This document shows positions 1 through 36,364 of a DNA stretch of 64,000 nt, piece by piece. Under the pieces are notes generated by a model, which was given only the letters and a program-made list of their open reading frames with translations, did not search any database and was not told where the DNA came from. Origin of the DNA: Amoebidium appalachense (taxonomy: Eukaryota > Ichthyosporea); NCBI GenBank assembly GCA_963693365.1, contig CAVNZM010000010.1, positions 2,294,001 through 2,358,000 of the forward strand, in the 5' to 3' direction. Position 1 is the stretch's first letter; each line of letters opens with the position of its first letter. Position numbers and translations under genes: made by a program.

Positions 1-390
1 TGCAGGTATACTGTGTTAGGACTCAGAAACGTACTTAGGAAGTACAGCAGGAAAATGTGTGCACACTTACAGGAGCGCAGAGCATGTATAAATGATGTAC
101 AAGACATGCGCAAAACGTGTACAAAACATGTACAAAACATCCACAAATATGTACAAAACGAGACAGGTAAACATGTCTATGGGCAATGATATACACATGG
201 TTGTGTGCTGAAAAGAGAAAGAGTTTTGCCCAGACAGCACGCAGCCGTATGCGCCCGACTCCGCACCCACCCACACACACCACAACACTGCAGTGTTCCC
301 ACACATAATATGCCCACACACACGCACACATGAGCGCCACTGCACACACACCCACACCCACACCCACCCACCCACCCACCCACACCCACG

Positions 391-487
<97 letters not shown>

Positions 488-1328
488 ACCCACCCACCCA
501 CCCACCCACACCCACACCCACCCACCCACACCCACACACACACACACACACATGCACGCGGGTGCGCCCACGCTGCCGCAACGAACACACATAGAGAGAG
601 AGAAACACACACTCCGTATTCTTATTCACAAGCAAAAATAGCAAGGCAGCCTATAGCTCTCTTCATGTCCTAGGCTGGGGTGGGGTCGGTGGTTGGTGAT
701 GGTGATGGCGGTGTGTGCGTGTATGTGTGCCGTGAATGTGTTGGAGACGGGGGGAGGTGGGGAGGGGGTTGAGGGGGGAGGGGGGGTGAAGGGACGGGGA
801 GGGGGGGGGGGGGGGGGGGGGGGGGATACCATTAGTTGTGGGGCTGACATTCTCCTGCCCTTTATCAATTGGCTTCTGCATCAAACGATAGACACATGTT
901 TGGTAAGTTTCGAGAGGAAGGAAAAAAACAAAAAAACAAAAACAAAAAAAAAACAGCAAAAGCAGCAACGGATGAAAACAAAACTGGACTTGCTGCCGGT
1001 TGTTGGTCTGTTTGCTCGCTCATGAGAGTGTACCGTTAATAACAGGAATGCAGCCCCCCCCTTCCCCCCCTTCCCCTCCTCCTCCCCCCCCCCCCCCCCC
1101 CCCCCCCACCTCCCCCCCCCACAGTCCCCTCTTCCTTTCAAGAAAATACCAAAAATTATAATATGAAATACGAAAACATCAGCAGCATTATTACTGCACA
1201 CCACTCAGCCTGGAAGATAATTCTGGTTATTCTCCATTAACTGGAAACACACTGTGGAAAAACAAATGTTGCAGCTTTACTTGACACCCATATAGGAATT
1301 GCAAAAGTAAATGGGTTGAAACACCCAC

Positions 1329-6394
<5,066 letters not shown>

Positions 6395-6401
6395 CTGGCG
6401 A

Positions 6402-6514
<113 letters not shown>

Positions 6515-6799
6515 GTGAAAAAAGCGGGTTGGGGAGAGTAGTTTTGTCTGCATGTGTTTGTAGGCGTGTCTAGGTGAAGGGGCATGGGGAGGGGGAGAGA
6601 GGTTAAGAAAGACAAGGAGAGATTAGGTGGGGTGGGGAATAGGAGGCTAGACAGCCCGAGAGAGATGAGAAACAGAGAGGGTGTGTGTAAGGGCATGCTG
6701 ATGTGCAAAAAGATACAAGAGGAGGCCAATAGGGGCCATTGCTTGAGGGGGGAGAAGGGGACGGGGGGGGGGGAGAGGGGGGGGGGGGGGGGGGGGGGG

Positions 6800-6836
<37 letters not shown>

Positions 6837-6866
6837 GGGGGGGGGGGGGGGGATGTTAGTGCTTAC

Positions 6867-13927
<7,061 letters not shown>

Positions 13928-15461
13928 TTCTCAACCAAACATGCCTAACATTGCCTACCATCACCCATTCACGTTTGATGTTTTACCTTTGCAACCGTGG
14001 CCGCCATCTTTGACTCTCGGCTCCTTTTGCCCTCACTCTTTTTCTATTTTCTATAGGCCCAAGGACAATATCTTGCTTTCCCCTAAATAACCTCCTTCGC
14101 TTAATTCTAAGCTTCAAATGACCATGTAAACTTTCATCTTTTTGTTTGCTTTCTAAGGTGGTTCACCGAGTCTGCTCATGTCTTTTGCCTCCTCACTGAG
14201 TCCTCACTCCTCAGGCGGGTCCCCTGAGACTTGTGACAGCTAATCTCCCGCCATCAGCAAAATTTGGTCACTTTTAGCCAATCGCATTGCTGCGTGATCT
14301 GTAGCCAACCGCTTGATTCTGACAACACTGGACCGGTTCCTGGAGGCTGGACCGACGGAACATCGGAATATCAACCTATGACCTACACCAATGCATTCTA
14401 TTCATGTATAGTATGTATCATATTTACCTTTTTTGAGTGTGCTATACATACATTGCAAGCGCGCTTACGCGTAGGCTGCTTTACTTGAGTACAGTTGGAA
14501 GATGCCATTCGGAACTTCCACTAGGGAATTTTCCCCATAAGCACTGTTGTGGGGATTGATTGAGTAGTTCTGAGAATTCGAGACACCGACCTCCACAGTG
14601 TTTTGAACTTGAACTTCTTGAAGTTTATAAACTCGGGCATGCTATAACCAGATCAGCTCCTGTCACACACATAAATAGCAGCCCTTTTTTATTCTATATA
14701 GGCCCCATAGCGGCTTTGACGCGAGGTTTACATCTCCGTTTACAATTATTGCAAATTTGAATTTACAAACCGTTGAAACAAATGAAATACTAGCCCCCGA
14801 AAATTATTGACCCCGTGTTAATCGAGGTCTCTAGAGATTTTTGAGGGTGCGATGCGAGCCAATCGGTTTTAACTTTCACCAAGTGACGTCACGACATCCG
14901 GCTTCACACCGGGGAAAAAAACCTTCCTCTTCCTTCCCTTCTTTGAACAAGGAAACAGGCCCGAAAACTGAGAATTTACGCATGTCAACAGACGATTAAT
15001 AGTGCGAAAGCGTTATGTTCTCACAAATAGTTTGAACTCGTATTTGCACTGAAGCGTGGAGTGCATGTGCAGGCACCGTCTTGTGGGGTGGCACCAGTTT
15101 GAAGTACCAAACAAGACAAGCTCAGAAAAGAATCAAAGGGAGCAATTTAAGAGTGACTGATGTTTGTGTTATCACCCACACGACCGTAACAGTCGAAAAA
15201 GTCGTGCACCATTTAGGCGTGACTAGTTACTGATTCGCTTTTATTTTGAGGGTTTTGTAGAGATTCTTAGTACCTGCCTGTTTATATAAGGACGAGGAAT
15301 GACAAACCCACGTCCCATATCACTGGTGCCTCTGATTGTCGGAGAGATCTTGAATTTCTTAGACTGTTAGTACTCGTATTTAGCAAAAGTAGGGTAGGAA
15401 AACTTGTAAGTAGGCCCTTCGCTTGCCTTTTCAGACGTTTGTGAAGAGAGAACTGTGGAAG
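13928..15461. other. Intergenic region between divergent genes, nearly free of microsatellites
   Basis: About 1.5 kb of ordinary mixed sequence separates the tentative start of the zinc/WD40 gene (minus, 13927) from the start of the 292-residue gene (plus, 15462). Apart from one TATA-like site near 15283 I see no gene in it. Open frames at 13638-14090 (+) and 15282-15488 (-) show no recognisable domain. Confidence 0.6.
15282..15293 (+). promoter_or_regulatory. TATA-like element upstream of the 292-residue gene
   Basis: The string TTTATATAAGG lies about 175 bases upstream of the proposed ATG at 15462 and on the same strand. A donor-like AACTTGTAAGTAG follows near 15400, but a 30-base intron to 15435 would be too short, so the 5' UTR structure is unresolved. 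Confidence 0.4.
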
Positions 15462-20937
<5,476 letters not shown>

Positions 20938-21260
20938 ACTGAAATTTCCGGGTTTTGTAGGTTTATTTCGGTATGTTTCCTGTGGGTGCAGGCAGGCGGG
21001 GGGATTTAATGGGAAAAGATTTTATGGGTGTTTTGGGTTTATAGGCTGTACTTGTAACCTTTGTGTGTAACTGTATCCATTTGAAAACGGAGCTGGAATT
21101 CTATGATCGATGTACGGATGTCTGTTTCAGCTGGTGGGGGGGGGGGGGGGGGGGAGGGGGTTGTTGTGAATGAAACATCACACGGTGATGAAGGACTTGG
21201 GATAAATGGACGAATGTACGCTCCTTAAGGCTTTAAATTAAGTTCGGTTTTTAACGAGGA
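20938..21260. other. 3' flank of the 292-residue gene, no gene seen
   Basis: About 320 bases of unique sequence including a G run at about 21135-21163. No polyadenylation signal was identified with confidence. Confidence 0.5.
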
Positions 21261-21727
21261 TGAAACCATGGAATTGCGGCGATGGGTCTCCGGGCCAAAT
21301 TCAGATGAAAAACAGGGTTACATCGAGAGCAAAAAGGTACACCAATTATGCGCTAGAGCTATAATTTTTGCATGATAATTGTGTAAATAGTGTTTTCTTC
21401 AAACGTTCAGTACAGAAAAATTATGACTCAATTGGTTCAGCGTCAGCACCCGAATAACCAACTGCACCAAATCTGGTACGTTTTGGTGCTATTTTTAGTA
21501 TCAAAACGTACCAGATTTGGTGCAGTTGGTTTTTCGGTCGCTGACGCTGAACCAATTGAGTTATAATTTTTAGGCTGTACTGAACGTTTGAAGAAAACAC
21601 TATTTACATAATTATCATGCAAAAATTATAGCTCTAGCGCATAATTGGTGTACCTTTTTGCTCTCAGTAACCCTGTTTTTCATATGAATTTGGCCCGGAG
21701 ACCGATCGTCGCAATTCCATGGTTCCA
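21261..21727. mobile_element. 467-base foldback palindrome (hairpin MITE or foldback element)
   Basis: Two arms of about 225-230 bases are near-perfect reverse complements around a short loop centred near 21493. The left arm begins AACCATGGAATTGCGGCGAT and the right arm ends ATCGTCGCAATTCCATGGTT. Matching landmarks run through both arms (GGCCAAATTC/GAATTTGGCC, GGTACACCAATTATGCGC and its complement, CAGATTTGGTGCAGTTGG and its complement). No ORF of interest. Transcribed, it would form one long hairpin. Confidence 0.9.
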
Positions 21728-21950
21728 GCTACCTCAAAAAGGCAAGCTTTGTTTTAAAAGCAAGGCAACCGTTATGGTACTGCCGTGGTTAAGAAAACAA
21801 CAACTGTATGTGCATATATTGAGAGACTGAACGACATTGAACGAATGACGCACGTACATGTACTTACGATGTACGCTTCGCTTGTGCAGTACGTGTTTGT
21901 CAGCAACCCAAAAAGAATGCCCCTTCCGTGATCGGAGCAGCTGCTGCAGC

Positions 21951-22029
<79 letters not shown>

Positions 22030-22109
22030 CACGCACACACACAAGTACACACATGCATGCACGAACACGCATCACACAAACTCACCCCTCCCGATACATT
22101 ATAAAATAT

Positions 22110-22142
<33 letters not shown>

Positions 22143-22922
22143 CACCCCCACCCCACCCCCTCACCCCCCTTCCCGCCCTTTCCCAGCACAGCACCCGCCA
22201 TGCCCCCACAATGAAGCATATTAGACACTTGCTGCCATTGCTAGGTCAGCAGGGCCAGGCTAGCTATGCCCTGCACCCTTCTTGTGCGACACTTAAGCTA
22301 CATAGCTGCTAGCTTGGGGTTTACACACTTTTATTTGCTTGATAGAGGGCTCAACGTCACCAAGTCTGACCTGCTGCGTTTTCCAGCTCAGTCCTACTGG
22401 CTAAGCGGGCTACAAAGAAAAGGGTACGACCCCAAGGTAATTGCACAGTAATGCGTGACAACTCATAGATATAACGTACATACTCAAGTTGTTGTGTACT
22501 ACATAGTGAGGCTCATGACTAATCAGCGAGTCAGGGCTCACGGTTCGAACTCCAGCTAAAGAAAACAAGGTAAAGAGGCGACAGAAAATGTGTATGTGAC
22601 GGGACATAAGTGGTGTGTGCAGGTCCTAGCAATAAATAGCGTTTTTATAACCCCCCAACTTTCATGCCTGATTTGGCTTGTCCGTGTGTGTGTGCCTGAT
22701 TTGGCTTGTGCGTGACACTGTGCCTGTGCGTGTGCGTCGCGTGTGTGTGCCTGCGTGGGTGATAATTTTGAAAAGGTCAATGGCTCTTGTTTCTCTCTGT
22801 GTGTACGTAGTTCCAGTAGGTTTGTGTGTGTAGGGTCTGTGTATGCGTAGCGTGTATGGCTTGCAACCACATCCGGACGGTGCCCATATAGGGTATGTGG
22901 GGGGGGGGGGGGGGGGGGGGGT
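21728..22922. other. Intergenic, microsatellite-rich, no convincing gene
   Basis: Contains C runs at about 21951-21980 and 22111-22141 and a short (CA)n tract. A weak coding-like stretch at 22266-22451 (+) ends near an AAG|GTAATT donor-like site, but no partner exon was found. It could be an orphan exon or chance. Confidence 0.4.
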
Positions 22923-23153
22923 GTTGCAGGCCAAAGTGTCGTCCAGGCCAAAGTGTTGTCATCTCTAATTAAAATCCAGGTCGTCAAATTTGACTGATCT
23001 AGGGTGAATATCGGGCAGGCCAAAATGCACCCCCCCCCCCCTCCCCTGTTGCAGGCCAAAGTGTCGTCCAGGCGAAAGCGTTGTCATCTCTAATGAAAAT
23101 CCAGGTCGTCAAATTTGACTGGTCTAGGGTGAATATCGGGCAGGCCAAAATGC
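22923..23153 (+). repeat. Two-copy tandem duplication, period about 125 bases
   Basis: Copies start at 22923 and 23048 with GTTGCAGGCCAAAGTGTCGT and share AATCCAGGTCGTCAAATTTG and GGTGAATATCGGGCAGGCC; each ends in a C run. Only a few substitutions separate them. Confidence 0.92.
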
Positions 23154-23270
23154 AACCCCCCCCCCCCTCCCCCCCTACTACCCTGGGTGACAGGGGGGTC
23201 AGAGGGTTTGTATGACGTGGTGGGAGAAACAGTGTGTGTGCGCGGGGGGGGGGGGGGAGGGGGGGGGGGG

Positions 23271-23552
23271 GGTATAAACAATCATTGTCGTGACCTTAGC
23301 TTATGACATGTGTTGGGAAAAAAATCATGTCTACTGTTACCAGTTTTTTATCATCTTGGTGCAAATGATGTAATCGGGGGGAACCAGGGGGGCCGGTGGG
23401 GGGGGGGGGGGGGGGGGGGGGGGGTTGGGTTTGTGGTATAATCATTGTAGTGTCCTGATCAGCTTGTTGCTTTGTGTGTTGGTCAAAAAGAAATCATGGC
23501 CACTGATAGCAGGATTTTACCAACTCGTTGCAAATGGTGTAGTATCATGTGT
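23271..23552 (+). repeat. Diverged direct duplication, about 115 bases each
   Basis: Copies at about 23271-23385 and 23434-23552 share ATAA(AC)AATCATTGT, AAATCATG, and TTGCAAATG(G/A)TGTA in the same order with many substitutions. A G run separates them. 23553-24118 holds further AT-rich sequence with a C run and an A run and no gene. Confidence 0.7.
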
Positions 23553-23990
23553 TTTGTATGTATTTATCGCCATTGCATTTACCTTACAGAAGCCATAATA
23601 CACCATAATGATATAGTCGTAATCATCTTGTATTCTTGATGATCATTCTTACATCACAATGTTAAATTGGGTTTACATAGACTAAGTACCGCTCACATGG
23701 AATAAAACCCCCCCCGGCGGCGGACAGCATATATATTTTGTATGTTTTAGTTGTCACTACGATAAAGAACCATACACAGCATCCAATTCATGTTATATTC
23801 GTAAAATCTTCTATGCATAATTACAATCTTGATCTTATACTTATACACCTACATGAAATAAATCCAGACGGCATGCAACCAGCACATTCATGGTGTAATT
23901 AAATACGAGCAGGCATTAGGTCCTTCATTCCAGTTCAAACGATAATGGCATGTTGGCAGCAACAAAAAAAGAAAGCCCCCCCCCCCCCCC

Positions 23991-24024
<34 letters not shown>

Positions 24025-24118
24025 AAAAAAACAACAACAACAGTGGATAAGTATCGACCCACTCCGACATCCACAAGGTCGTCTACACTACACATCCTTA
24101 TTGCGTGCCCAATTCAAC

Positions 24119-25470
24119 TTAACATATAATGGGCACCAGCCTTCGCACTCGCCACCTTCCCGAGACATTTGGACAGAGACATTGGTAGGTCCCGTGTTGC
24201 TCTCCCATATGTAGCTCAATGTCTGGTTTTTCAGTGGTCATTCCGAAACCGTCGCAGTGGAGATGATATGGCCTCCCATTTTTCCACGTGAATGCGGGTG
24301 CCACACCGAAAAAGTGACCTGGTTTGTGAAGACCACATGATGTAGGCAAGATGGTATTGGCGCCCCATAAAGTTCACGCAATTCATGACATGAACAGGCG
24401 GCACGGATTGCACTGACATGTGCACGAAGAGAATTCTAGGAAGTATTAAAACGTTGCCCCGCACCGTACCCTTGGAATTGCACGTTGTGCAAACCGAGGT
24501 TATGCTTTGAAATTCCCTGCCATATTCAGTGCAGTCGCCATCGAAGAAATGGGTACCCGCTATGTTTTCTATGGGATTGACAATGTAAATCTCCTTGTGG
24601 TCCATCCTTTCACGGCTACGTCGGGTGCGAAGCTCGGCATCGATGGAACACAAAACACGCGTAGACACGCCAGTGCATTTAACGCATGTAGCGGTTATGA
24701 TTGTCACGTGAGGGGGTACCACGTTGTCTCGGAATAGCGGACGACTAGACCCATCCAGCGGGACACCCGTGAGGTAATCCGAACCGCTAATGTCACATTG
24801 AAGCGCGTCAAACAACTTGTCCGTTGAACTTACGTCCCCAATCCTGAATCGTGTTACCTTCCACACCCGTGCCAGACGATGAGCAATGGCCCGGATATTT
24901 GCTGTATGCTTCTCGCGGTGCTTTAAGGCAGCAATCATCCGGTCCCAAAAGTCTAGTCCGGTTGGCTTAAGGTGGATGTACGGGTGGCACATTGGATTTT
25001 ATCAGCCCACAATACGGTGATGATGAAACAGAAATTGTGCACAATCATTTCCCATAAAAATCTTGGACGGAAACCAAAGGTGTCGTTGCGGTTGCAATTG
25101 AATGAGAAAGCATCCATCGGCACGGGGGTGACGTCATAAACTAGGTCTGCGCTGTTGCAGTAGTGTGTAAACACAGACTCACTGACATTCCCGGGCCATT
25201 TGAGAGACGGGGATGGGCACAGTGGGGCAAGGGTTGCAATCATGGGTTGATGGGACCGGCGACACTGGTGGGTCCACTTCGGGTGTATACGACGTTAAGT
25301 CAGTTACCTCGGGCTCCAGTGTCACCTTGGCACGCTTACGGGGCGGTTGTGCCATTGGCGAAGGTGGTACTTGTGACTGGGCGCCGTCACCTGCAGCACT
25401 AGTAAAACCCGACGACGAAATTGGCGAAGCAGGATCCGACGACCCTGTGTTGTTGTTCTGGCTCAGAGCG
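24119..25470 (-). pseudogene. Decayed C-terminal region of a retroelement: basic linker and ubiquitin-protease-like ORF
   Basis: Minus-strand frames at about 25470-25210 (basic PPRKRAK, possible nuclear signal), 25243-24953, 24992-24231 and 24349-24119 read on from one another only if several frameshifts are accepted, so the gene is broken. The 24992-24231 frame holds two Cys pairs (CVKC, CTTC) about 80 residues apart. The final frame has GHFFGVAPAF and GRPYHLHCDG, which resemble the catalytic-His region of USP-type cysteine proteases carried by some transposons. The catalytic Cys box was not located, so the assignment is tentative. It follows the chromodomain of the integrase fragment upstream. 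Confidence 0.5.
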
Positions 25471-25727
25471 CACTGGTGTACCTTCCGGATGCGACAGTGT
25501 CGGTTTTGATGGACGCACGGGCTTACGTTGATTGGATGTCACGGTGGTAAACACGGTGGCAACTGGAACACTGCCATTTGCAAAGTCCGTGTCGTCCAAC
25601 CCGCCATTGGCATCCAGTGTACGAAGGACCGTTTCCATTTTTGCATCCGGAGTCCGTGTAGCTACTGAAATTTTTGAGACCACGCAATGCTAGTGGAATG
25701 TCGTTGCCATCCACATCTTGTTCATCG

Positions 25728-26490
25728 ATTAAGTGGGTGCCCCTGTGTTGAGGGGCATAACTTCACCAGGATCCTCCCAAGTACATTGGGAAAAAGGAAA
25801 TCCACGCCATTTAACTAAACCTGGTCGTACAAGTCCCCTTTGTCATCTACAATGGTTCTGCGACCGAACACGCAATCAACAACATATGTCGGGTCGCCGA
25901 TTGTATGGACGAGGTACCGCTCCATGTCGTCGGGTCTGAAGCTGGATGGAACCGGCTTGATGTCTCTGCATAATAAAATCCCATCAGTGAACTATGCTGT
26001 TGACAGTATGTACCATTATACTATACGGCAAAGCAAAAAAGATGATCCTGCCATAATAGCAGACGCACAATCAAGGCCAGGCCTGAAACTTTACCTGAGT
26101 GGAAGACCGTCGTGGATCCAGCAACGATGGTGGAACCCGGATGTTTGGCCTTTGAGGCCAGGATCTCCACCGTGTATGTGAATGGAGATCTCTGTGCCTT
26201 CACCTCACCATATGCCCCCCACACCGGTCTGAGGGTACTACGCGCCTTGGTGCAATCCCTCACACCGTTGTTGACGATAACGTTATCACCGACGGACAAT
26301 TCTGGTAGCTTGACCGTGGTATCCTTGTGGAATCTGGCACCGCTACGAATGATATTCCGTCTGATCTCCGCCAGTAGACGTTTATACTGATCCCTGCCCA
26401 TGGCGCGGACAGAATCTGATTCACGACCCATCATAACCTCGAATGGGGTCGCCTTCAGAACCGAATGATACTTTGTGTTGGTGTTGGTGG
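25728..26490 (-). mobile_element. Ty3/gypsy-type (chromovirus or Ginger-like) integrase C-terminus with chromodomain, degenerate
   Basis: Reading the minus strand from about 26490: YHSVLKATPFEVMMGR is the usual end of the integrase catalytic core. It is followed by GDNVIVNN and a GPY/F-like module (VWGAYGEV, FTYTVEI). A chromodomain-like segment lies at about 25935-25728 (YVVDCVFGRR, then LVKWRGFPFSQCTWED) and needs a frameshift to be read through. No reverse transcriptase, gag or LTR is visible, and the upstream side is cut off by a G-rich stretch and the (CGCA)n tract at 26610, so this is a 5'-truncated remnant. Confidence 0.75.
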
Positions 26491-26609
26491 TGGTTGGGGG
26501 GGGGAAGGGGGGAGGGGGGAGGGGGGTGCATAGGGGTTCTAGCAGGGAGATTAGGCGTAAATGGAAACGAGGGCGCAGAAAGACAGGAGGGAGAATCAGG
26601 TGGGAGAGT

Positions 26610-26638
26610 CGCACGCACGCACACACGCACGCACGCAA

Positions 26639-26691
<53 letters not shown>
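26610..26691. repeat. (CGCA)n microsatellite at the truncated edge of the retroelement
   Basis: About 20 CGCA units. Together with the G-rich block at 26498-26530 it marks where the integrase homology stops. Confidence 0.93.
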
Positions 26692-26692
<1 letters not shown>

Positions 26693-26987
26693 TATTTTCA
26701 TGTTTTCTTGGTTATTCTTTGTCTTTCAAGCCACTAGTACTATCATAGTAGTTCTGAGCACGATTCAGGCTGCCCTCTTCTGGGATATATTTGTTATGCT
26801 CATTCAAAAACTAATGATACAAAGATAAAAAACACTAATATTGCCATGATGGCATATGCGACTACATTCATTCATGCATTTGTATTCGGCGCAGACCCTC
26901 AGAGGGTTCACGCGAGAATTAAGTAACATATCAATCTCGCATACCCCCTCTCCCCCCTCCACCTTCCCCCCCCCCCCCCCCCCCCTC

Positions 26988-27064
<77 letters not shown>

Positions 27065-27187
27065 CCACCACCCTCCTATCTAGCCACTCACCCACCCACC
27101 CTTACGCCCACCCTACACACAAATATGCACAAGGCCAAGATTAGAGAAAGGGAGGTGAGACTGACAAATAAAAAGAGAGTGGCTGTG

Positions 27188-27273
<86 letters not shown>

Positions 27274-27330
27274 AGCGCGTGTGTATGTGCGTGCCTATGT
27301 GCGTGCGTGCGTACCTGCGTGCACGTGCAT

Positions 27331-27413
<83 letters not shown>

Positions 27414-27506
27414 CGCGCGCTGCGCGCACACATGCATTTACAAAAAAAGAAGAAAATCAAACATTTCGGGTCTATTTGCATTCCTCCTATCCTATTCAAT
27501 CTCCGA
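26692..27506. other. Intergenic: poly-C run and (CT)n/(GT)n arrays, no gene
   Basis: Holds a C run of about 74 bases (26989-27062), (CT)n at 27191-27224 and (GT)n at 27225-27270 and 27339-27405. It separates the retroelement from the 3' end of the WDR20-like gene. Confidence 0.8.
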
Positions 27507-34281
<6,775 letters not shown>

Positions 34282-34541
34282 TTTAGCCACATGAAAAATC
34301 AGAAAAGCATTCCCCACGCACGCACGCACACATGCACGCACGCACACACACACACACACACACACAACAAAAAAAAAAAAAAAAAAAAAAAAAAACACCA
34401 CCGCCACCACCGCCGCCACCAAGAACGCTTGGATGCGGGCGCCCACACAAACACACACACACCGACCCACCCTTTCTAGCCCCTTGTGTGCATTCCCCAC
34501 CTATTGTCACAAAATAATTGACTTGTGCACCCTAAGTCCCT

Positions 34542-36182
34542 TCAGTAAACAGATTCCCACCACCCCCAGCACCAATCTGCTTCGTGCATTGACAGATGTG
34601 GCGGTCTCAGGAGCAGAGAAAGGTGAACGACAGAAAGGGGGCAGCACATAACCTGAAAAAAGAAACTATGTAGCAAGCATGTGGTGTGTGTGTATGTATT
34701 AGTGTGTGCGTGCGTGTTTGTGCGCGTGTTTGTGTGTGTGTGTGTGTGTGCATGCGTGCATGAGCGAGTGTGTATGTGAGTGCATGCGTGTTCTTGCGCG
34801 CACGTACGGATGCCTGTGCATGTGGTGTGTTTGCCTCCCCCCCCCCCCCCCCCCCCCCCCCTCCAGCCCCCTGCCCCCCCCCCCCCCGACCCCCTCCTCT
34901 CCCCCCTCCCCCACGCCACTTCACCCCCCACCCTCCTCACACACACACATGCACACACACACACACACCCACACACACACACACACACACCACCCCCTAC
35001 AGCCACCGCCACCTCACTCTATACGCACACCCACACACACACACCTTCTTTGTGCTGGCATAGTCGTACAACCTAACCTCCTTGTGAATGTTACACGCTA
35101 TGCATGCTCGGTCCACACCAACAAACGGCGGTGGTCGTCGGAAACTGGTGCGTGGTTGCGTCTGCACCGGACTGTGTGCGTGCGTGTGCGCATGTGTGCA
35201 TGTGCGTGGGGGGGGGGGGGGGGGGAGGGGGGGGGAGAGGGGGGAGGGGGAGGAGGGGGAGGGGGGTGTTTGTGTGTGTTGGAGGGGGGGGGGGAGAGGG
35301 GGAGGATTGGGCTTGTGTGTGTGTGGGGGGGGGGGGGGGGGGGGTCTTCGTGTGTCTACGTGTGTGTGTGCGCGCACGCATGTGTGTGTATATGAGTCAG
35401 TGTGTAGGGGTGTTTGTGTGCGTGTTTGTGTGCGCATCCGAAGGTGTGTGTACGTGCTCGTGTGTGTGCTCGTGTGCATGCATTTGGTGGTGTTGGAAAT
35501 GGTGTTGGTGGTTGGGGGGGGGGGGGGGGGAGGGGGAGAGAGGGGGGGGGAGGGGGGGAGGGGGGGGGGGGGCGGGGAGCAAGAGAGAGAGAGAAACAGT
35601 CAGTTATGAGGATACCACGATCCCCCTAACAGGACCACAAGCACTACAGCTCCTCATCTCGATTATTTTCACAACATTACATACTGTCCCTGTTTTTCAC
35701 AGCTTATTCCTAAACCGCCATCCTTCCCCCTCAACTCCCCCCCCCCCCCCCCCCCTCCCCCTGCGCGCGCGCGCAAATGCTCACATCTACACACACAGAC
35801 ACCACATGATTGATCTTAATATCTATATTAATAATGCTCTCTAAGGTATGTATGTCATTTTTCTCTCCTTCCGCTTTCTCATTCGGCTTTACCTTGCATA
35901 TCTCTCCTTTCTTAGCAAAAACCTTCCCCCCGTCTCCCCCCTCAGACGCACAAGTGCCAGTGTTTCCTTACTCACGAGTCACAACGGTCCCCCCCCCCCC
36001 CCCCTCCCCCCCCCCGCCCCGTACCTCCCTCTCCAGCCCTTCTACCCCCCCTCCTCCCCCTACCCTGTGTGCCCCACCCACCAAACCACCACTATGCACA
36101 CACACACAGGCAGCCGCAAATGCATCCTCCCACCCATCCGATCATACACACACACTGAGACACACACACGCGCACGCGCATG

Positions 36183-36241
<59 letters not shown>

Positions 36242-36314
36242 ACCCACACGCACGCACACACACACCCATTCCCCCCCCGCCCCCACACCAACACCCACAC
36301 CCACACACCCACAC

Positions 36315-36364
<50 letters not shown>

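Noticed and set aside
21261-21727. microRNA or tRNA gene for the hairpin
   Set aside because: Arms of about 225 bases are far longer than a miRNA precursor and no cloverleaf or box motifs are seen; a foldback element fits better.
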